Origin: an uncultured Litoreibacter sp.
GTDB taxonomy: Bacteria; Pseudomonadota; Alphaproteobacteria; Rhodobacterales; Rhodobacteraceae
Assembly: GCA_947504205.1 (NCBI GenBank)
Contig: CANNGL010000005.1
Location: 412,673 to 476,672 of the forward strand
Reading direction: 5' to 3'
Length of the DNA: 64,000 nt
In this document: positions 9,227-18,148 of the stretch, one piece after another
How the letters are laid out: the number at the start of each line of letters is the position of its first letter
How positions within the stretch are numbered: position 1 is the first letter of the stretch
The notes under the pieces: model-generated
Database searches by the model: none
Told to the model about the DNA's origin: nothing
What the model saw: the letters and a program-made list of their open reading frames with translations, nothing else
Program-made: the position numbers and the translations under genes

Positions 9227-9898
9227 TCAGTGTCCTCCCTTGGACAAATCATACCCTTCGATCAGGCCCAGCATCGGGCCGACCCCTTGGTTGATGTCAA
9301 AGACACCACGGTAGAACATCTCTCCGGCGACATAGACCAGCACGATCAGACCCAGCCAGCTGATCCAAGGGTACTTGGTCAGCAGCTTCATGATCAGTGT
9401 TGCCGCAAACGCCATCAGAACAATCGCCAGACCCAGCCCGAAGACCAGCATGGTCGTGTCGCCATCTGCAATCGCGGCCACCGCCAGCACATTGTCCAAC
9501 GACATCGAAACGTCCGCGATCGTGATTGAAATCAGCGCCGCCCGCATGGTTCGTCGCGGCGCTCCGGTATACCCGGCCTCCGGATTATCGGCTATCTCCA
9601 TCGCGTGTTCGGCTTGGGCATCTATGCCCTCGCGAATTTCGACAAACAGACGCCAGCAGACCCAAAATAGCAGGAGCGAACCCACGAACAGAATGCCGGG
9701 AATACCCAGCAGTTTGGTCGCGATAATTGCAAACAAGATGCGCAGAACTGCGGCGATAATCATGCCGTAGAGAATGGCCTTCTTGCGCAACTCTGGCGCC
9801 AGACCGGCGGCTGCCATGCCGATGATCAGGGCGTTGTCACCCGAGAGGATCAGGTCGGCAATGATGATCTTGCCAAAGTCCAGTGCGGTATCGATCAT
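9227..9898 (-). CDS. TerC/YjbE-family integral membrane protein
   Basis: A 223-residue multi-spanning membrane protein of the TerC family (YjbE branch). The paired acidic motifs of the family are present: LILSGDNALIIGMAAAGL near residues 16-33 and DVSMSLDNVLAVAAIA near 129-144. TerC relatives export manganese or load metal onto secreted proteins and are also linked to tellurite resistance. The start lies three bases after the GMC dehydrogenase stop, so the two are probably one transcript. This is one of two TerC paralogues in the window (the other at about 22.5-23.3 kb). Confidence 0.88.
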   Translation of the reverse strand: MIDTALDFGKIIIADLILSGDNALIIGMAAAGLAPELRKKAILYGMIIAAVLRILFAIIATKLLGIPGILFVGSLLLFWVCWRLFVEIREGIDAQAEHAMEIADNPEAGYTGAPRRTMRAALISITIADVSMSLDNVLAVAAIADGDTTMLVFGLGLAIVLMAFAATLIMKLLTKYPWISWLGLIVLVYVAGEMFYRGVFDINQGVGPMLGLIEGYDLSKGGH

Positions 9899-9901
9899 AT
9901 T

Positions 9902-11536
9902 CTAAACTGCTGCCTCTTCGAGTTTCTTTGACGGGCGCATGCGCTCCGCGTCCGCAAGGATCAGGTCAGAGGCTTTTTCGCCAATCATGATCGTTGGTGC
10001 ATTGGTGTTGGCCGATACGATGATCGGCATGATCGAGGCATCGGCGACACGCAGTCCCTCGACGCCCTTAACTTTCAGGTCCGGTGTTACAACGGCCATG
10101 TCATCCACACCCATCTTGCAGGTGCCTGTCGGGTGGTAGATCGTGGTGGAGTTGTCTCTCGCCCAATCCAGCAGGCCATCGTAGTCATCATCTGCCATGG
10201 CGGGGCCGGGTTTGTATTCCTCGGTGATCACCTCTTTCAGAGGGCTCATCCGGGCAATGCGTCTGGCGATGCGGATACCTTCCACGAGCGTGTCGCGGTC
10301 GGTCTTCGTGGCCAGGTAGTTGGGAAAGATTTTCGGGTAATCCCGCATATCGCCAGACCGCAGTTCAAGGTGGCCTGCGCTTTCTGGTCTCAACTGGAGC
10401 ACTGACGCGGTAAATGCATCAAAATCATGGGCTTCCGTGCCCATCTTGTCAGTTGAAAAGGGCTGGATGTGAAACTGAATGTCCGGCACGTCAAGATCAG
10501 GCCGCGTCTTCAGAAACGCGACGCCGAGTGATGCGGCCATCGCCATCGGGCCACCCCTTGTAAGGATGTAACGAAGCCCGATAAGCCCTTGTTTGAAATA
10601 GTTATTGATCTCGGTATTGATCGTGGACAGTGTCGTTTTGTAGACCGGTCGCGCTTGCAGATGGTCCTGAAGGTTTTTGCCGACACCTTTCAGTTCATGC
10701 ACCATTTCGATGCCATGTGGCTTCAGCTCATCCGCATCGCCAATTCCCGACACCATCATGATCTGCGGTGAGGCCAGCGCGCCGGCGGCCAGAATGACCT
10801 CTTTGCGTGCGGTCATCGTGATGGTTTTGCCTTGATAGTAAGCCTTCAACCCGGTGCAGCGCTTGCCCTCGAAGACCAGTCTTTCGACCGGGCAGTGGAC
10901 CATTACTGTCAGGTTGCTGCGCGACTTCGCCGGGTTCAGATACGCGACCGCTGACGAGCAGCGCCGCCCGTTGCGTGTGGTCAGTTGGAACAGGCCCACG
11001 CCCTCCTGCACGTCACCGTTATAGTCGGGGTTCTTGCGGTAGCCCGCAGCCTCTGCCGCATCCAGCCACCGGTCCACGACTTCGCGGGTGACGTTGGTGT
11101 CCGATACGCTGAGCGGGCCATCGCGCCCGCGATCTTCATCCTGACCGCCATCGTAGCTCTCAGAGCGCTTGAAGAGGGGTTTTACATCATCCCATGACCA
11201 ACCCGTGTTGCCCAACTGGCGCCAGCCATCATAATCCTGCGGTTGTCCCCGGACATATAGCAGCCCGTTGATCGAACTTGATCCGCCCAGAACCTTGCCG
11301 CGGGGCCATTTGATCGACCGGCCATTGATGCCTGGATCAGGCTCCGTCTCGTAGCTCCAGTCGGTCTTGGGATTGCCCATCGTCTTGAAGTAGCCAACGG
11401 GGACATGGATCCATGGATAGGTATCCTTGCCCCCGGCCTCCAGCACGGCAACTTTGTATTTCCCATTTTCGGAGAGACGGTTCGCAAGAACACATCCGGC
11501 CGACCCTGCGCCTACAATGATGTAGTCAAATTCCAC
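9902..11536 (-). CDS. GMC-family FAD-dependent dehydrogenase (choline dehydrogenase-like)
   Basis: A 544-residue flavoprotein. The FAD-binding motif YIIVGAGSAGCVLANRLSE is at residues 5-23, GMC signature 1 is near GKVLGGSSSINGLLYVRG (about 80-97), and the C-terminal His-Asn pair sits in TTIYHPTGTCKMG and VSANTNAPTIMIGEKASDLI. It oxidises a primary alcohol; choline dehydrogenase-like and alcohol dehydrogenase AlkJ-like enzymes share this build. No betaine aldehyde dehydrogenase or choline transporter is adjacent, so a choline role is not assured. It is divergent from an IclR regulator that probably controls it. Confidence 0.88.
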   Translation of the reverse strand: MEFDYIIVGAGSAGCVLANRLSENGKYKVAVLEAGGKDTYPWIHVPVGYFKTMGNPKTDWSYETEPDPGINGRSIKWPRGKVLGGSSSINGLLYVRGQPQDYDGWRQLGNTGWSWDDVKPLFKRSESYDGGQDEDRGRDGPLSVSDTNVTREVVDRWLDAAEAAGYRKNPDYNGDVQEGVGLFQLTTRNGRRCSSAVAYLNPAKSRSNLTVMVHCPVERLVFEGKRCTGLKAYYQGKTITMTARKEVILAAGALASPQIMMVSGIGDADELKPHGIEMVHELKGVGKNLQDHLQARPVYKTTLSTINTEINNYFKQGLIGLRYILTRGGPMAMAASLGVAFLKTRPDLDVPDIQFHIQPFSTDKMGTEAHDFDAFTASVLQLRPESAGHLELRSGDMRDYPKIFPNYLATKTDRDTLVEGIRIARRIARMSPLKEVITEEYKPGPAMADDDYDGLLDWARDNSTTIYHPTGTCKMGVDDMAVVTPDLKVKGVEGLRVADASIMPIIVSANTNAPTIMIGEKASDLILADAERMRPSKKLEEAAV

Positions 11537-11555
11537 TCACTTCCTCCCAAAAGTG

Positions 11556-11567
11556 TTGAAATTTCAA
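11556..11567. promoter_or_regulatory. candidate IclR-family operator
   Basis: The 12-base perfect palindrome TTGAAATTTCAA lies in the 109-base gap between the divergent GMC dehydrogenase and IclR regulator genes. IclR-family proteins typically bind AT-rich palindromes with GAAA/TTTC half-sites. A second symmetric element follows at 11573-11587 (GAGAC, five bases, GTCTC). Assignment to this regulator is inference. Confidence 0.5.
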
Positions 11568-11645
11568 AAAATGAGACTTTTAGTCTCGTTTTTATAGCCG
11601 AACATGATAAACTGAGTCGTGCAAGGATTAATTTGTGAGCGTGCA

Positions 11646-12407
11646 ATGAAAGACGATGATCGCATTCCGACCAATCTGAGAACTCTGTTGATCCTCGAAG
11701 CTGTGGGTGCGCAATCCGACCCGATGAGCCCTGCTGATCTTGGTCGGGTGATAGGATTACCCAAGCAAACCGTACACAGATTGTGCAACACGCTTCTCGA
11801 AGAGGGGTTTCTGGTGCGCGATGAACGGAAGAAAGGGCTGCGTCCGGGCAGGCGGGCCCGGTTGATGGCATCAGGGGTGATGCATGCCTCAAGCTCTCAT
11901 ATCGTGCGCAACCGGGTGCTGCGGGAGTTGTCTGACCTGACGGGCGAGACGGTGAACTACGTGGTTCCGGAAGATCGCGGCATGGCCTATCAGGATCGCG
12001 TCGAAACCGATTGGCCTATTCGCATCCAGCTGCCGGTTGGCTCGACCGTGCCGTTTTTCTGCACCGCCAGCGGAAAGGTCTATCTGGCCAGCCTGCCCAA
12101 GGCCCAGCGTCGCAGACTCGTCAGCGTGATGCATTTCGAGAAGCACACGGACACGACGATCACCGATCCGGAGGTGCTTCTGGCCGAACTGCAGGAAACC
12201 GCGAAGCGCGGCTATTCCCTCGACAATGGCGAATTCTTCGACTCGATGAATGCGATTGCGGCACCGGTCTATGATGGGGCAGGGCGCTACTGTGCCTCGC
12301 TGGCAATCCACGCGCCTACCCAGCGAATGCCGATCACCACGGCGGTGCAATACAAAGACCAGCTTTTTGCCGCGTCGAAAAAGCTCACTCAGACCTTGTT
12401 CGACTGA
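11646..12407 (+). CDS. IclR-family transcriptional regulator
   Basis: A 253-residue regulator with an N-terminal winged helix (about residues 12-70, PADLGRVIGLPKQTVHRLCN) and an IclR effector-binding domain (about 80-250, with PFFCTASGKVYLA and EFFDSMNAIAAPVYDGAG). Members sense small organic molecules and control catabolic genes. It is divergent from the GMC dehydrogenase-TerC pair, the most likely target. ATG 11646 is preferred, though an in-frame GTG at 11619 is open. The 3' end overlaps the convergent MFS gene by about 19 bases. Confidence 0.88.
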   Translation: MKDDDRIPTNLRTLLILEAVGAQSDPMSPADLGRVIGLPKQTVHRLCNTLLEEGFLVRDERKKGLRPGRRARLMASGVMHASSSHIVRNRVLRELSDLTGETVNYVVPEDRGMAYQDRVETDWPIRIQLPVGSTVPFFCTASGKVYLASLPKAQRRRLVSVMHFEKHTDTTITDPEVLLAELQETAKRGYSLDNGEFFDSMNAIAAPVYDGAGRYCASLAIHAPTQRMPITTAVQYKDQLFAASKKLTQTLFD

Positions 12408-13603
12408 GCGGGTTCCAAATCGATACGCAAACAGGCGAGCGCTAACGCGACCAAGGCGCAGAACCCAAATGCGGCATACCAGAACAGGATGGCCTTGATG
12501 TCGCTATAGGGCATGGGTCCGCCTTGCGTAACACTGTTTGATGCGACGAAAAGCGATCCCGCAAAGGCCAGCCGCGCGACAAGCCCTTGAATTGAAAGGT
12601 AAGTTGCCCGCGCCTCATTCGGCAATAGCGGCTGAATCCGGGCTGTTATGAAAGGTTGCGAAAACGATATCGGCACCATCCGGAGGAACAGCAGCGCTAC
12701 TGCCCACGAACTGTTTGTGGCCGAAAATATCGCGGCCAGCCCCACCTGCATCCCAAAAGCCAGCAGCAAAATTGCGGCCAAGCCGATCGTTTGACGCAGA
12801 CGCAAGGCAATCAGCGAACTCAGCACTGAAACAATCATCATCGTGGCAGAGACCAAACCGCTTATCAGTGGCGCCTCGGTTTGCAAGCCGGTTCCGCCGA
12901 GGGCTTCCAGTATGAAGGGTTGGCCGAAAACAAAATGGAGGTGGCTAAACCCATACATTAACACCGCAAGGGCGAAGAGCCATACTAACACCGGATTGCG
13001 CAAAGACGTTGCGATTATCGCCATCGAGACGCGCGTGTCCCAGAGGGATCCGTCCTTGCGTCTTGGCTCGCGGCACAGGATGACAATCCAAAGCAACACC
13101 ACAAAGGCGAGGGCTCCGGCGTAAAAGGGCCAACGTTCGTTTGCCAATGCCATCCAGCCGCCCGTGACGGCCGAGATCGCAAAGCCCGCGAAGCCGAACC
13201 GCCAAGCTTTGAGTTCCTGGGCTTCAATCTCACCGCCCCGGCCATCCTCGTGAAGGCTTTCGTACAAAAGCGAGCTGTCGGTTCCCGATGCAAAGGCGGT
13301 TGCTGCTCCGAGCATAGTTTGCCCCGCACAGAAGGCTAGGAAACTCTCACCCACGGCGAGGCAGATTGCGCCCACAGCGCCTGCTACGCCCGCCCAGAGC
13401 AGGGTGATGCGGCGCCCGAGTTTGTCGGACATGTAGCCGGACGGAACCTCAAGCACAGTTGTGGCGACATCATAGACCGCATAGAGCAATATCGCATCGG
13501 CAGCAGACAGTTCCTTTTGCAGATATAAAAACCAGGTGGCTTGCCAAAAGACGAGGCTCTGTAAGAACTTGAACCAAGGATAAAGCGTGATATTGCGCTG
13601 CAT
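12389..13603 (-). CDS. major facilitator superfamily transporter
   Basis: A polytopic inner-membrane protein of about 404 residues starting MQRNITLYPWFKFLQSLVFW. The MFS loop 2-3 signature appears as SGYMSDKLGRRITLLWAGV near residues 60-78, and about 12 hydrophobic segments are visible. The substrate cannot be told from sequence. ATG 13603 is preferred over the GTG at 13630 because the start then abuts the first helix. It follows dtd on the same strand with a gap of about 33 bases and may be read through from that operon. It converges on iclR with overlapping 3' ends. Confidence 0.82.
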   Translation of the reverse strand: MQRNITLYPWFKFLQSLVFWQATWFLYLQKELSAADAILLYAVYDVATTVLEVPSGYMSDKLGRRITLLWAGVAGAVGAICLAVGESFLAFCAGQTMLGAATAFASGTDSSLLYESLHEDGRGGEIEAQELKAWRFGFAGFAISAVTGGWMALANERWPFYAGALAFVVLLWIVILCREPRRKDGSLWDTRVSMAIIATSLRNPVLVWLFALAVLMYGFSHLHFVFGQPFILEALGGTGLQTEAPLISGLVSATMMIVSVLSSLIALRLRQTIGLAAILLLAFGMQVGLAAIFSATNSSWAVALLFLRMVPISFSQPFITARIQPLLPNEARATYLSIQGLVARLAFAGSLFVASNSVTQGGPMPYSDIKAILFWYAAFGFCALVALALACLRIDLEPAQSNKV

Positions 13604-13636
13604 CTGAGTAGAGTGGGCGGTGTGGCCCACGCTTGT

Positions 13637-14080
13637 CTAGTCTTGATCGTCCATCCAGATCGTCACAGGCCCGTCATTGATGAGCGAGACGGCCATATCG
13701 GCCCCGAACTTTCCCTCACCTGTGGTTACGTTCAGTTCCCGAAGACAGGTCACGAAGTGACGATAAAGCGCTTCGCCGTCCGCAGGGCTGGCCGCAGTCG
13801 AAAAGCCGGGCCGGTTGCCCCGTCTTGTGTCTGCCGCAAGGGTGAACTGACTGACCACCAAGGCGCGTCCGCCCGTATCCAGCAGGGATCGGTTCATCCG
13901 GCCCTCATCATCTTTGAAGATGCGCAGTTTTGTAATCTTGGCGGCCATTTTCTCGGCCTGTTCGGGTGTGTCACCCTGCATGGCGCAGAACAGGATGAGC
14001 AATCCGGGGCCTGTTTGGCCAATCACCTCATCATCTACGCGGACCGAGGCTTCGCTGACACGCTGGATCAGAGCCCTCAT
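13637..14080 (-). CDS. dtd: D-aminoacyl-tRNA deacylase
   Basis: Dtd removes D-amino acids (and glycine mischarged on tRNA-Ala) from tRNA. The 147-residue protein has the family start [13 protein letters not shown], the catalytic [17 protein letters not shown] block near residues 75-91 and a C-terminal [11 protein letters not shown] carrying the cross-subunit Gly-Pro motif. ATG 14080 overlaps the stop of the PfkB kinase gene in an ATGA, which fixes the start and indicates coupled translation. The gene is complete. Confidence 0.95.
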   Translation of the reverse strand: MRALIQRVSEASVRVDDEVIGQTGPGLLILFCAMQGDTPEQAEKMAAKITKLRIFKDDEGRMNRSLLDTGGRALVVSQFTLAADTRRGNRPGFSTAASPADGEALYRHFVTCLRELNVTTGEGKFGADMAVSLINDGPVTIWMDDQD

Positions 14081-14997
14081 ATCTCGCTGGCCCAAGGCGG
14101 GTTGGCGCCCGCGCGGCTGACGGTCACGGCTGCGGCACGCGCCCCGCGCGTCAGAGCATTCCTCAGCACCTTATCATCGATCCCGGCGACGCCTTCTCGT
14201 GTCATGGCACCTGACGCGCTCAGCGATGACAGGAAGCCGGCATTGAATGTGTCGCCTGCACCCACAGTATCGATCACATCGACCTTTTCCGAAGGCACAA
14301 ACAAGGAGCCGCGGTTGTGATAGGCCGTCACCCCTTTTGCGCCTTCTGTGATCAATACGATCCGGGCGCCAGAGGCGCGGATTTGATCCACCTGTTTGGC
14401 AATGTCACCCTCACCCTTGAGCCAAAACAGATCTTCGTCGCTCAACTTCACGATATCCGCCAGCGCCATCATGCGTTCGATGCGCGCGCGGGTTGCGTCT
14501 TCGTCTGTGACGAAGCCCTGCCTGATATTGGGGTCGATCATGGTGACACGATTGCCAGCCTCGCGCGTCATCAATGCCTCATAGGCTGTGCCGCAAGGTT
14601 CGCTGACCAAAGAAATACCGCCGAAAAACAGCGCGTTGATGTTGCTGGAAAGATCGGGAAGATCTGCCTCGGTCAATGCTTTCAGGGCAGAGTTTTCGTC
14701 ATAAAACGCATATGTCGCCTGACCGTTGACCAGTTTGACAAAGGCCAATGTGCAAGGGCGATCAAGACGCGGCGACAAGCTGGCATCAACGCCCGAGTTT
14801 TTCATCTGCTCCAACAGCAGGTCGCCAAAAAGGTCTTTGGACAGCCCACAGAGAAATCCAGATCCAGCCCCCAGGCGACCCAGGGCGATTGCGGTATTGT
14901 AAACGGCTCCACCGGGGTAGGGCGCATAGGCAGTTTCCCCCTCACGCGTTTGACGTGGGAGCATATCTATCAAAGCTTCTCCGCAGCAAAGGATCAT
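14077..14997 (-). CDS. PfkB-family sugar kinase, probable fructokinase
   Basis: A 306-residue ribokinase/PfkB-family kinase. The start [15 protein letters not shown], the substrate region [16 protein letters not shown] (about 29-44) and the PfkB signature 2 [17 protein letters not shown] (about 236-252, with catalytic Asp in GAGD) are intact. The pattern matches bacterial fructokinases, but substrate cannot be proved. It is coupled by four-base overlaps to the zinc-ribbon gene upstream and dtd downstream. The operon thus joins unrelated jobs. Confidence 0.88.
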   Translation of the reverse strand: MILCCGEALIDMLPRQTREGETAYAPYPGGAVYNTAIALGRLGAGSGFLCGLSKDLFGDLLLEQMKNSGVDASLSPRLDRPCTLAFVKLVNGQATYAFYDENSALKALTEADLPDLSSNINALFFGGISLVSEPCGTAYEALMTREAGNRVTMIDPNIRQGFVTDEDATRARIERMMALADIVKLSDEDLFWLKGEGDIAKQVDQIRASGARIVLITEGAKGVTAYHNRGSLFVPSEKVDVIDTVGAGDTFNAGFLSSLSASGAMTREGVAGIDDKVLRNALTRGARAAAVTVSRAGANPPWASEI

Positions 14998-16091
14998 TGT
15001 TGCATCGCCATAATATACCCAACTGTTAGCGCTACCAGTAAGCCAATCAGCGCGGCAAAGGCAATCTTGATTTTCGAGTAAGGTCGTTCACCTTTCACCG
15101 CGCCTGTCTGGCCATTGACGACAAATCTGTACGTCTGCCCTCGGTATTTGTAGGCCGCCAACCAGACGGGAAGCAGAATATGCTTGAAGGTTATGTCAGA
15201 CACTTGGGTTTGGGCGTTGTGGATGCGCTGTTTGTCCCCGCCAATGTCGAAGCGGATATCTCGGTTGATCATGGCGTCCATGTAGGCGCGCGCTTCAACA
15301 AACCCGTCATCCAGTTCGACGGTGTAGCCCTCGGCGCGAAACCCGGCCAGATATTCGGGTGAATAGGGCTGTAGCTCGGTCAGATGCCAAGGGGCGAGAG
15401 CGTCGGTATAGGATTTCGGCAGGGAGCGGGAGGCCAGTACCAGAACATCGTCAAATGCGCGCGCGACGCGCCCCTGAACATTGCGCCAACGGGTTTTCGC
15501 AACACGGACCTGCTGGCGTTTGCCATCGCGGACGACCGTGCGGGTTTCGTAATAGATTGTGCCGCGTTCGCCAGAATACTGGGTGCGTGTATCAGCGTCA
15601 TAGGTCCAATACGGCACGTAGATGCCTTCAAGCTTGCGCCCCTTGCGCGCGTAGTCCTTCAAGCCATTCGGTGCGAACCAGAGAGAGCCCAGCCAGTCGG
15701 TCATCGCCTTTCGGCCTGCGTTTTCGTCCAAGCTGAAAGGCAGCACTGCCTTGGGTTTGATCTGACGGTTGGTGCCGGTGTCCGCAACAACCGCGGTGGC
15801 ACAAAACGGGCATTCCGTTGCATGGGTGGCCGGGTCGAACTCGACCTGTGCGGCACAGTTGGGACAGGTGGTGGAGCGGACATCCTCCATGTCCAGACGA
15901 TCAAGGTCATTGGCCAGTGCTTTGCGAAAATCCAGTTCGCGGATTGCGCGCGTGCGCCCCGCACGCACCGGTTCGGTGTTGCCGCAATGATCACAAACCA
16001 ATTGCTCGGCGCGCGGATCAAAGCGCATATCCGACCCGCAGGTATCGCACGGGAAGCGGTGTTCGTTCAGAGGCGCGAGAGCGGCGTCCAT
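14994..16091 (-). CDS. double zinc-ribbon membrane protein, YdjG-like
   Basis: A 365-residue protein with two N-terminal zinc ribbons, CDTC with CDHC (residues ~17-37) and CPNC with CPFC (about 76-96). A long soluble middle part contains YVPYWTYDADTRTQYSGERG, and one C-terminal membrane helix precedes the end (FAALIGLLVALTVGYIMAM). Databases often misname such proteins PriA-like helicases, but there is no helicase domain. Bacillus YdjG has a related zinc-ribbon plus membrane-helix layout and works with the SPFH protein YdjI. An SPFH gene lies about 2 kb upstream on the same strand. A membrane-stress role is inferred. Confidence 0.7.
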   Translation of the reverse strand: MDAALAPLNEHRFPCDTCGSDMRFDPRAEQLVCDHCGNTEPVRAGRTRAIRELDFRKALANDLDRLDMEDVRSTTCPNCAAQVEFDPATHATECPFCATAVVADTGTNRQIKPKAVLPFSLDENAGRKAMTDWLGSLWFAPNGLKDYARKGRKLEGIYVPYWTYDADTRTQYSGERGTIYYETRTVVRDGKRQQVRVAKTRWRNVQGRVARAFDDVLVLASRSLPKSYTDALAPWHLTELQPYSPEYLAGFRAEGYTVELDDGFVEARAYMDAMINRDIRFDIGGDKQRIHNAQTQVSDITFKHILLPVWLAAYKYRGQTYRFVVNGQTGAVKGERPYSKIKIAFAALIGLLVALTVGYIMAMQQ

Positions 16092-16096
16092 GAGCG

Positions 16097-16510
16097 TCAG
16101 AGTACTCCGTGCATGGCCTTGGGCAAAATCATGTGCAGAGCATTATCGCCAAGGGTCGTGTGACGCCAGAGGTGAAACACCGCATGCAGCGCACCGCCCG
16201 CGATACAACTAAGGATCAACTGACGGGCGGGCAATTCAAATCCTGCGACCTGTCCCAAGCAAGCCAGCGCGGCCAAGGCTGTCAGTGTATACAGCAGCCG
16301 ATGGCCCCAGAGATGTGCGTATCTCGCCCATCCTTTCAGTTTCGGGCCGGGTCGGCCGCTCTGGCCTCGGATCAACGCAAGGCCCGCCCATACCAAGCCG
16401 ACCAGACCAAACGCGATCGACCAACCCACGGCCTGCCCCGAGGCGAGCACGGCCAGCATCAGGATCGAATTCGTCCAATGCAATGCCTTGTTGCAGGCGT
16501 GTCGGTTCAT
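16097..16510 (-). CDS. small b561-like membrane protein
   Basis: A 137-residue protein with four hydrophobic segments. Histidines at helix ends (CNKALHWTNSILML near the start, WGHRLLYTLTALAAL in the middle, ALHAVFHLWRHTTLGDNALH near the end) are arranged as in di-haem cytochrome b561/b6-type domains. It could be a quinol or thiol-linked electron carrier. Its start overlaps the stop of the related 185-residue gene upstream (ATGA). The shared closing pattern FHLWRHTTLGDNALHMILPK is close to FHIWRHIHLKDNALRIMAPK of that neighbour, so the two are paralogues. Confidence 0.72.
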   Translation of the reverse strand: MNRHACNKALHWTNSILMLAVLASGQAVGWSIAFGLVGLVWAGLALIRGQSGRPGPKLKGWARYAHLWGHRLLYTLTALAALACLGQVAGFELPARQLILSCIAGGALHAVFHLWRHTTLGDNALHMILPKAMHGVL

Positions 16511-17064
16511 AAAAACTTGTGCAGGCGTTTGGGGGCCATGATCCTGAGCGCGTTATCCTTGAGATGTATGTGCCGCCAAATGTGAAACAGCGCGTGGACC
16601 GCGACAAGACCCGCAAGCAGGTAAAATTCGACCTCATGGATTTGTCCGACGATGTCATTTGCCTTTGGCAGGCCCAACGGTGGGGCGATTGGAACAACGC
16701 CACCGGCCCACAGCAGAACCGTCGATGTCAGGCCCAGCAGGAAGCCCGTCAAAGCGACACCGAAAAGCCCCCAGATTATGGTCTTGTGCATGATCTGGTG
16801 AAAAATGCGGGCTGGACCCGGCAGTTTGGGGCCGGGACGTGAGGCCAGACCTTTGCGAATATACTCAGCAGTCCAGAGGAGTGCGAGGCTGACAAATATC
16901 AACCCAAAGACTGAATGCACCTGAAACGCCCACTGACCGATCGGGCGGACATCCTCCGGCTGCACAACGAAGAACCAGATCAGGAAGGGCAGGACCGTCC
17001 AATGCAGGATTTTCAGCCGGGTTCGGCGATTGGGCAGATATGTCAGCAGTTGCGCAGGTCGCAT
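16507..17064 (-). CDS. b561-like membrane protein
   Basis: A 185-residue polytopic protein of the cytochrome b561 type. LKILHWTVLPFLIWFFVV (about 18-35), an AFQVHSVFGLIFVSLALLW segment, HQIMHKTIIWGLFGVALTG and AVHALFHIWRHIHLKDNAL supply the paired histidines expected for two b haems. It lies next to a shorter paralogue and upstream of the double zinc-ribbon gene with close spacing, so these three are probably one transcript. The electron donor and acceptor are unknown. Confidence 0.75.
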   Translation of the reverse strand: MRPAQLLTYLPNRRTRLKILHWTVLPFLIWFFVVQPEDVRPIGQWAFQVHSVFGLIFVSLALLWTAEYIRKGLASRPGPKLPGPARIFHQIMHKTIIWGLFGVALTGFLLGLTSTVLLWAGGVVPIAPPLGLPKANDIVGQIHEVEFYLLAGLVAVHALFHIWRHIHLKDNALRIMAPKRLHKFL

Positions 17065-17142
17065 GAGCTACCTTCGCATTTTGCAGGTGATCCTCCAAAT
17101 CACGCTTGCGCCATGTCCCAGTGTCCTTGCCGGTCGGTTGGC

Positions 17143-18075
17143 TTAAGTGATCTTCCGTCCCACCTCGGTGCTGCGCAAAAGGTGTGCGCCAACACAGCTC
17201 AGCACGAAAATGAGGATCACATCCATCAGGCTGTTGCCCGGCAACCCGGTTGGCAGGCGCGCCAGAACTGCCGCGATAAGGGGATGGATCAGATAGATGC
17301 CAAATGACAGGGCAGACAACGCCGAAAGCCAAGGCGGCGTCGCAATATGCACGGAATTGGCCACGAACAGAACGACCAGTGCGATGCCAAGCTGCAATGC
17401 GCCATCGCTCAGGCCCGCCACCGCGAGCAGCAAAAGTGCTGTATACCAGCCGACAAGATGCAGCGCCGCTGTCTGGATCATGTGACGGCAGAGCAGGGGG
17501 GCCAGCAACACCGCAGGCAGCCCGAATACCCATTGCGCCACACCACCCGGCAGCGTGTCGGTGTTCAGCGCGTAGAGGCAAGGCAGGCCAATCAGTGCGA
17601 AAACGGTCGAAATTCTGGTCGGGCTCAGACGGGAAAGCGGGTCGTGGAACATGATGAACAGGGTGCTGCACACGGCCATGAACGGCAAAAACCACAAATG
17701 AAGTGACGGGCCGGTCAGGATCATCGACGGGGCGATCCATGCGGTCACAGATTGTTGGGTCGCGACCGCTTGGGCTGTGTACAAGCCCGTGTAGATTAAG
17801 GACCACGCGATAAACGGTGTCAGAAACCGCCAGAACCGACGCTCCAGATCACCGCGTCCGCTTTGCAATTGTAGCGACATCAAGATGAACAGCGGAAGCG
17901 CGGCATATCCAATTGCACTTGCCGGACCGTTGGCGTGAAACAGAACGATTCCGAAAGCGCCCAATACGCGCAGCAGCTCCAGACTGCCATTGCGTGTGGT
18001 ATCCGATCCGCCAACGCGACGAGGCGCCCAATATCTGGACGCCGCGCGGGTGTTTTCAGCATTTGGATTGAGCAT
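17143..18075 (-). CDS. acyltransferase-3 family membrane protein
   Basis: A 310-residue membrane protein with about ten hydrophobic segments. The family markers are RNGSLELLRVLGAFGIVLFH (His at about residue 48), FWRFLTPFIAWSLIY and PSLHLWFLPFMAVCSTLF. Such proteins transfer acyl groups to surface sugars or lipids. No polysaccharide genes are near, so the acceptor is unknown. It lies between the SPFH gene and the b561 pair on the same strand with gaps of 70-80 bases. ATG 18075 has no strong ribosome site. Confidence 0.8.
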   Translation of the reverse strand: MLNPNAENTRAASRYWAPRRVGGSDTTRNGSLELLRVLGAFGIVLFHANGPASAIGYAALPLFILMSLQLQSGRGDLERRFWRFLTPFIAWSLIYTGLYTAQAVATQQSVTAWIAPSMILTGPSLHLWFLPFMAVCSTLFIMFHDPLSRLSPTRISTVFALIGLPCLYALNTDTLPGGVAQWVFGLPAVLLAPLLCRHMIQTAALHLVGWYTALLLLAVAGLSDGALQLGIALVVLFVANSVHIATPPWLSALSALSFGIYLIHPLIAAVLARLPTGLPGNSLMDVILIFVLSCVGAHLLRSTEVGRKIT

Positions 18076-18148
18076 ATCAGACCCAAGAAGCAGACGTATT
18101 ACGGCTGCCAGTGTGCCAAGCGGGGGCTTAAGGTCTAATTAACGCGGT

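Noticed and set aside
14994..16091. Primosomal helicase PriA
   Set aside because: Only zinc ribbons and one membrane helix are present; no ATPase or helicase motifs.
16865..17806. 313-codon minus-strand frame over the b561 and acyltransferase genes
   Set aside because: The composition is Pro/Arg/His-rich shadow type and crosses two real gene boundaries in another frame.
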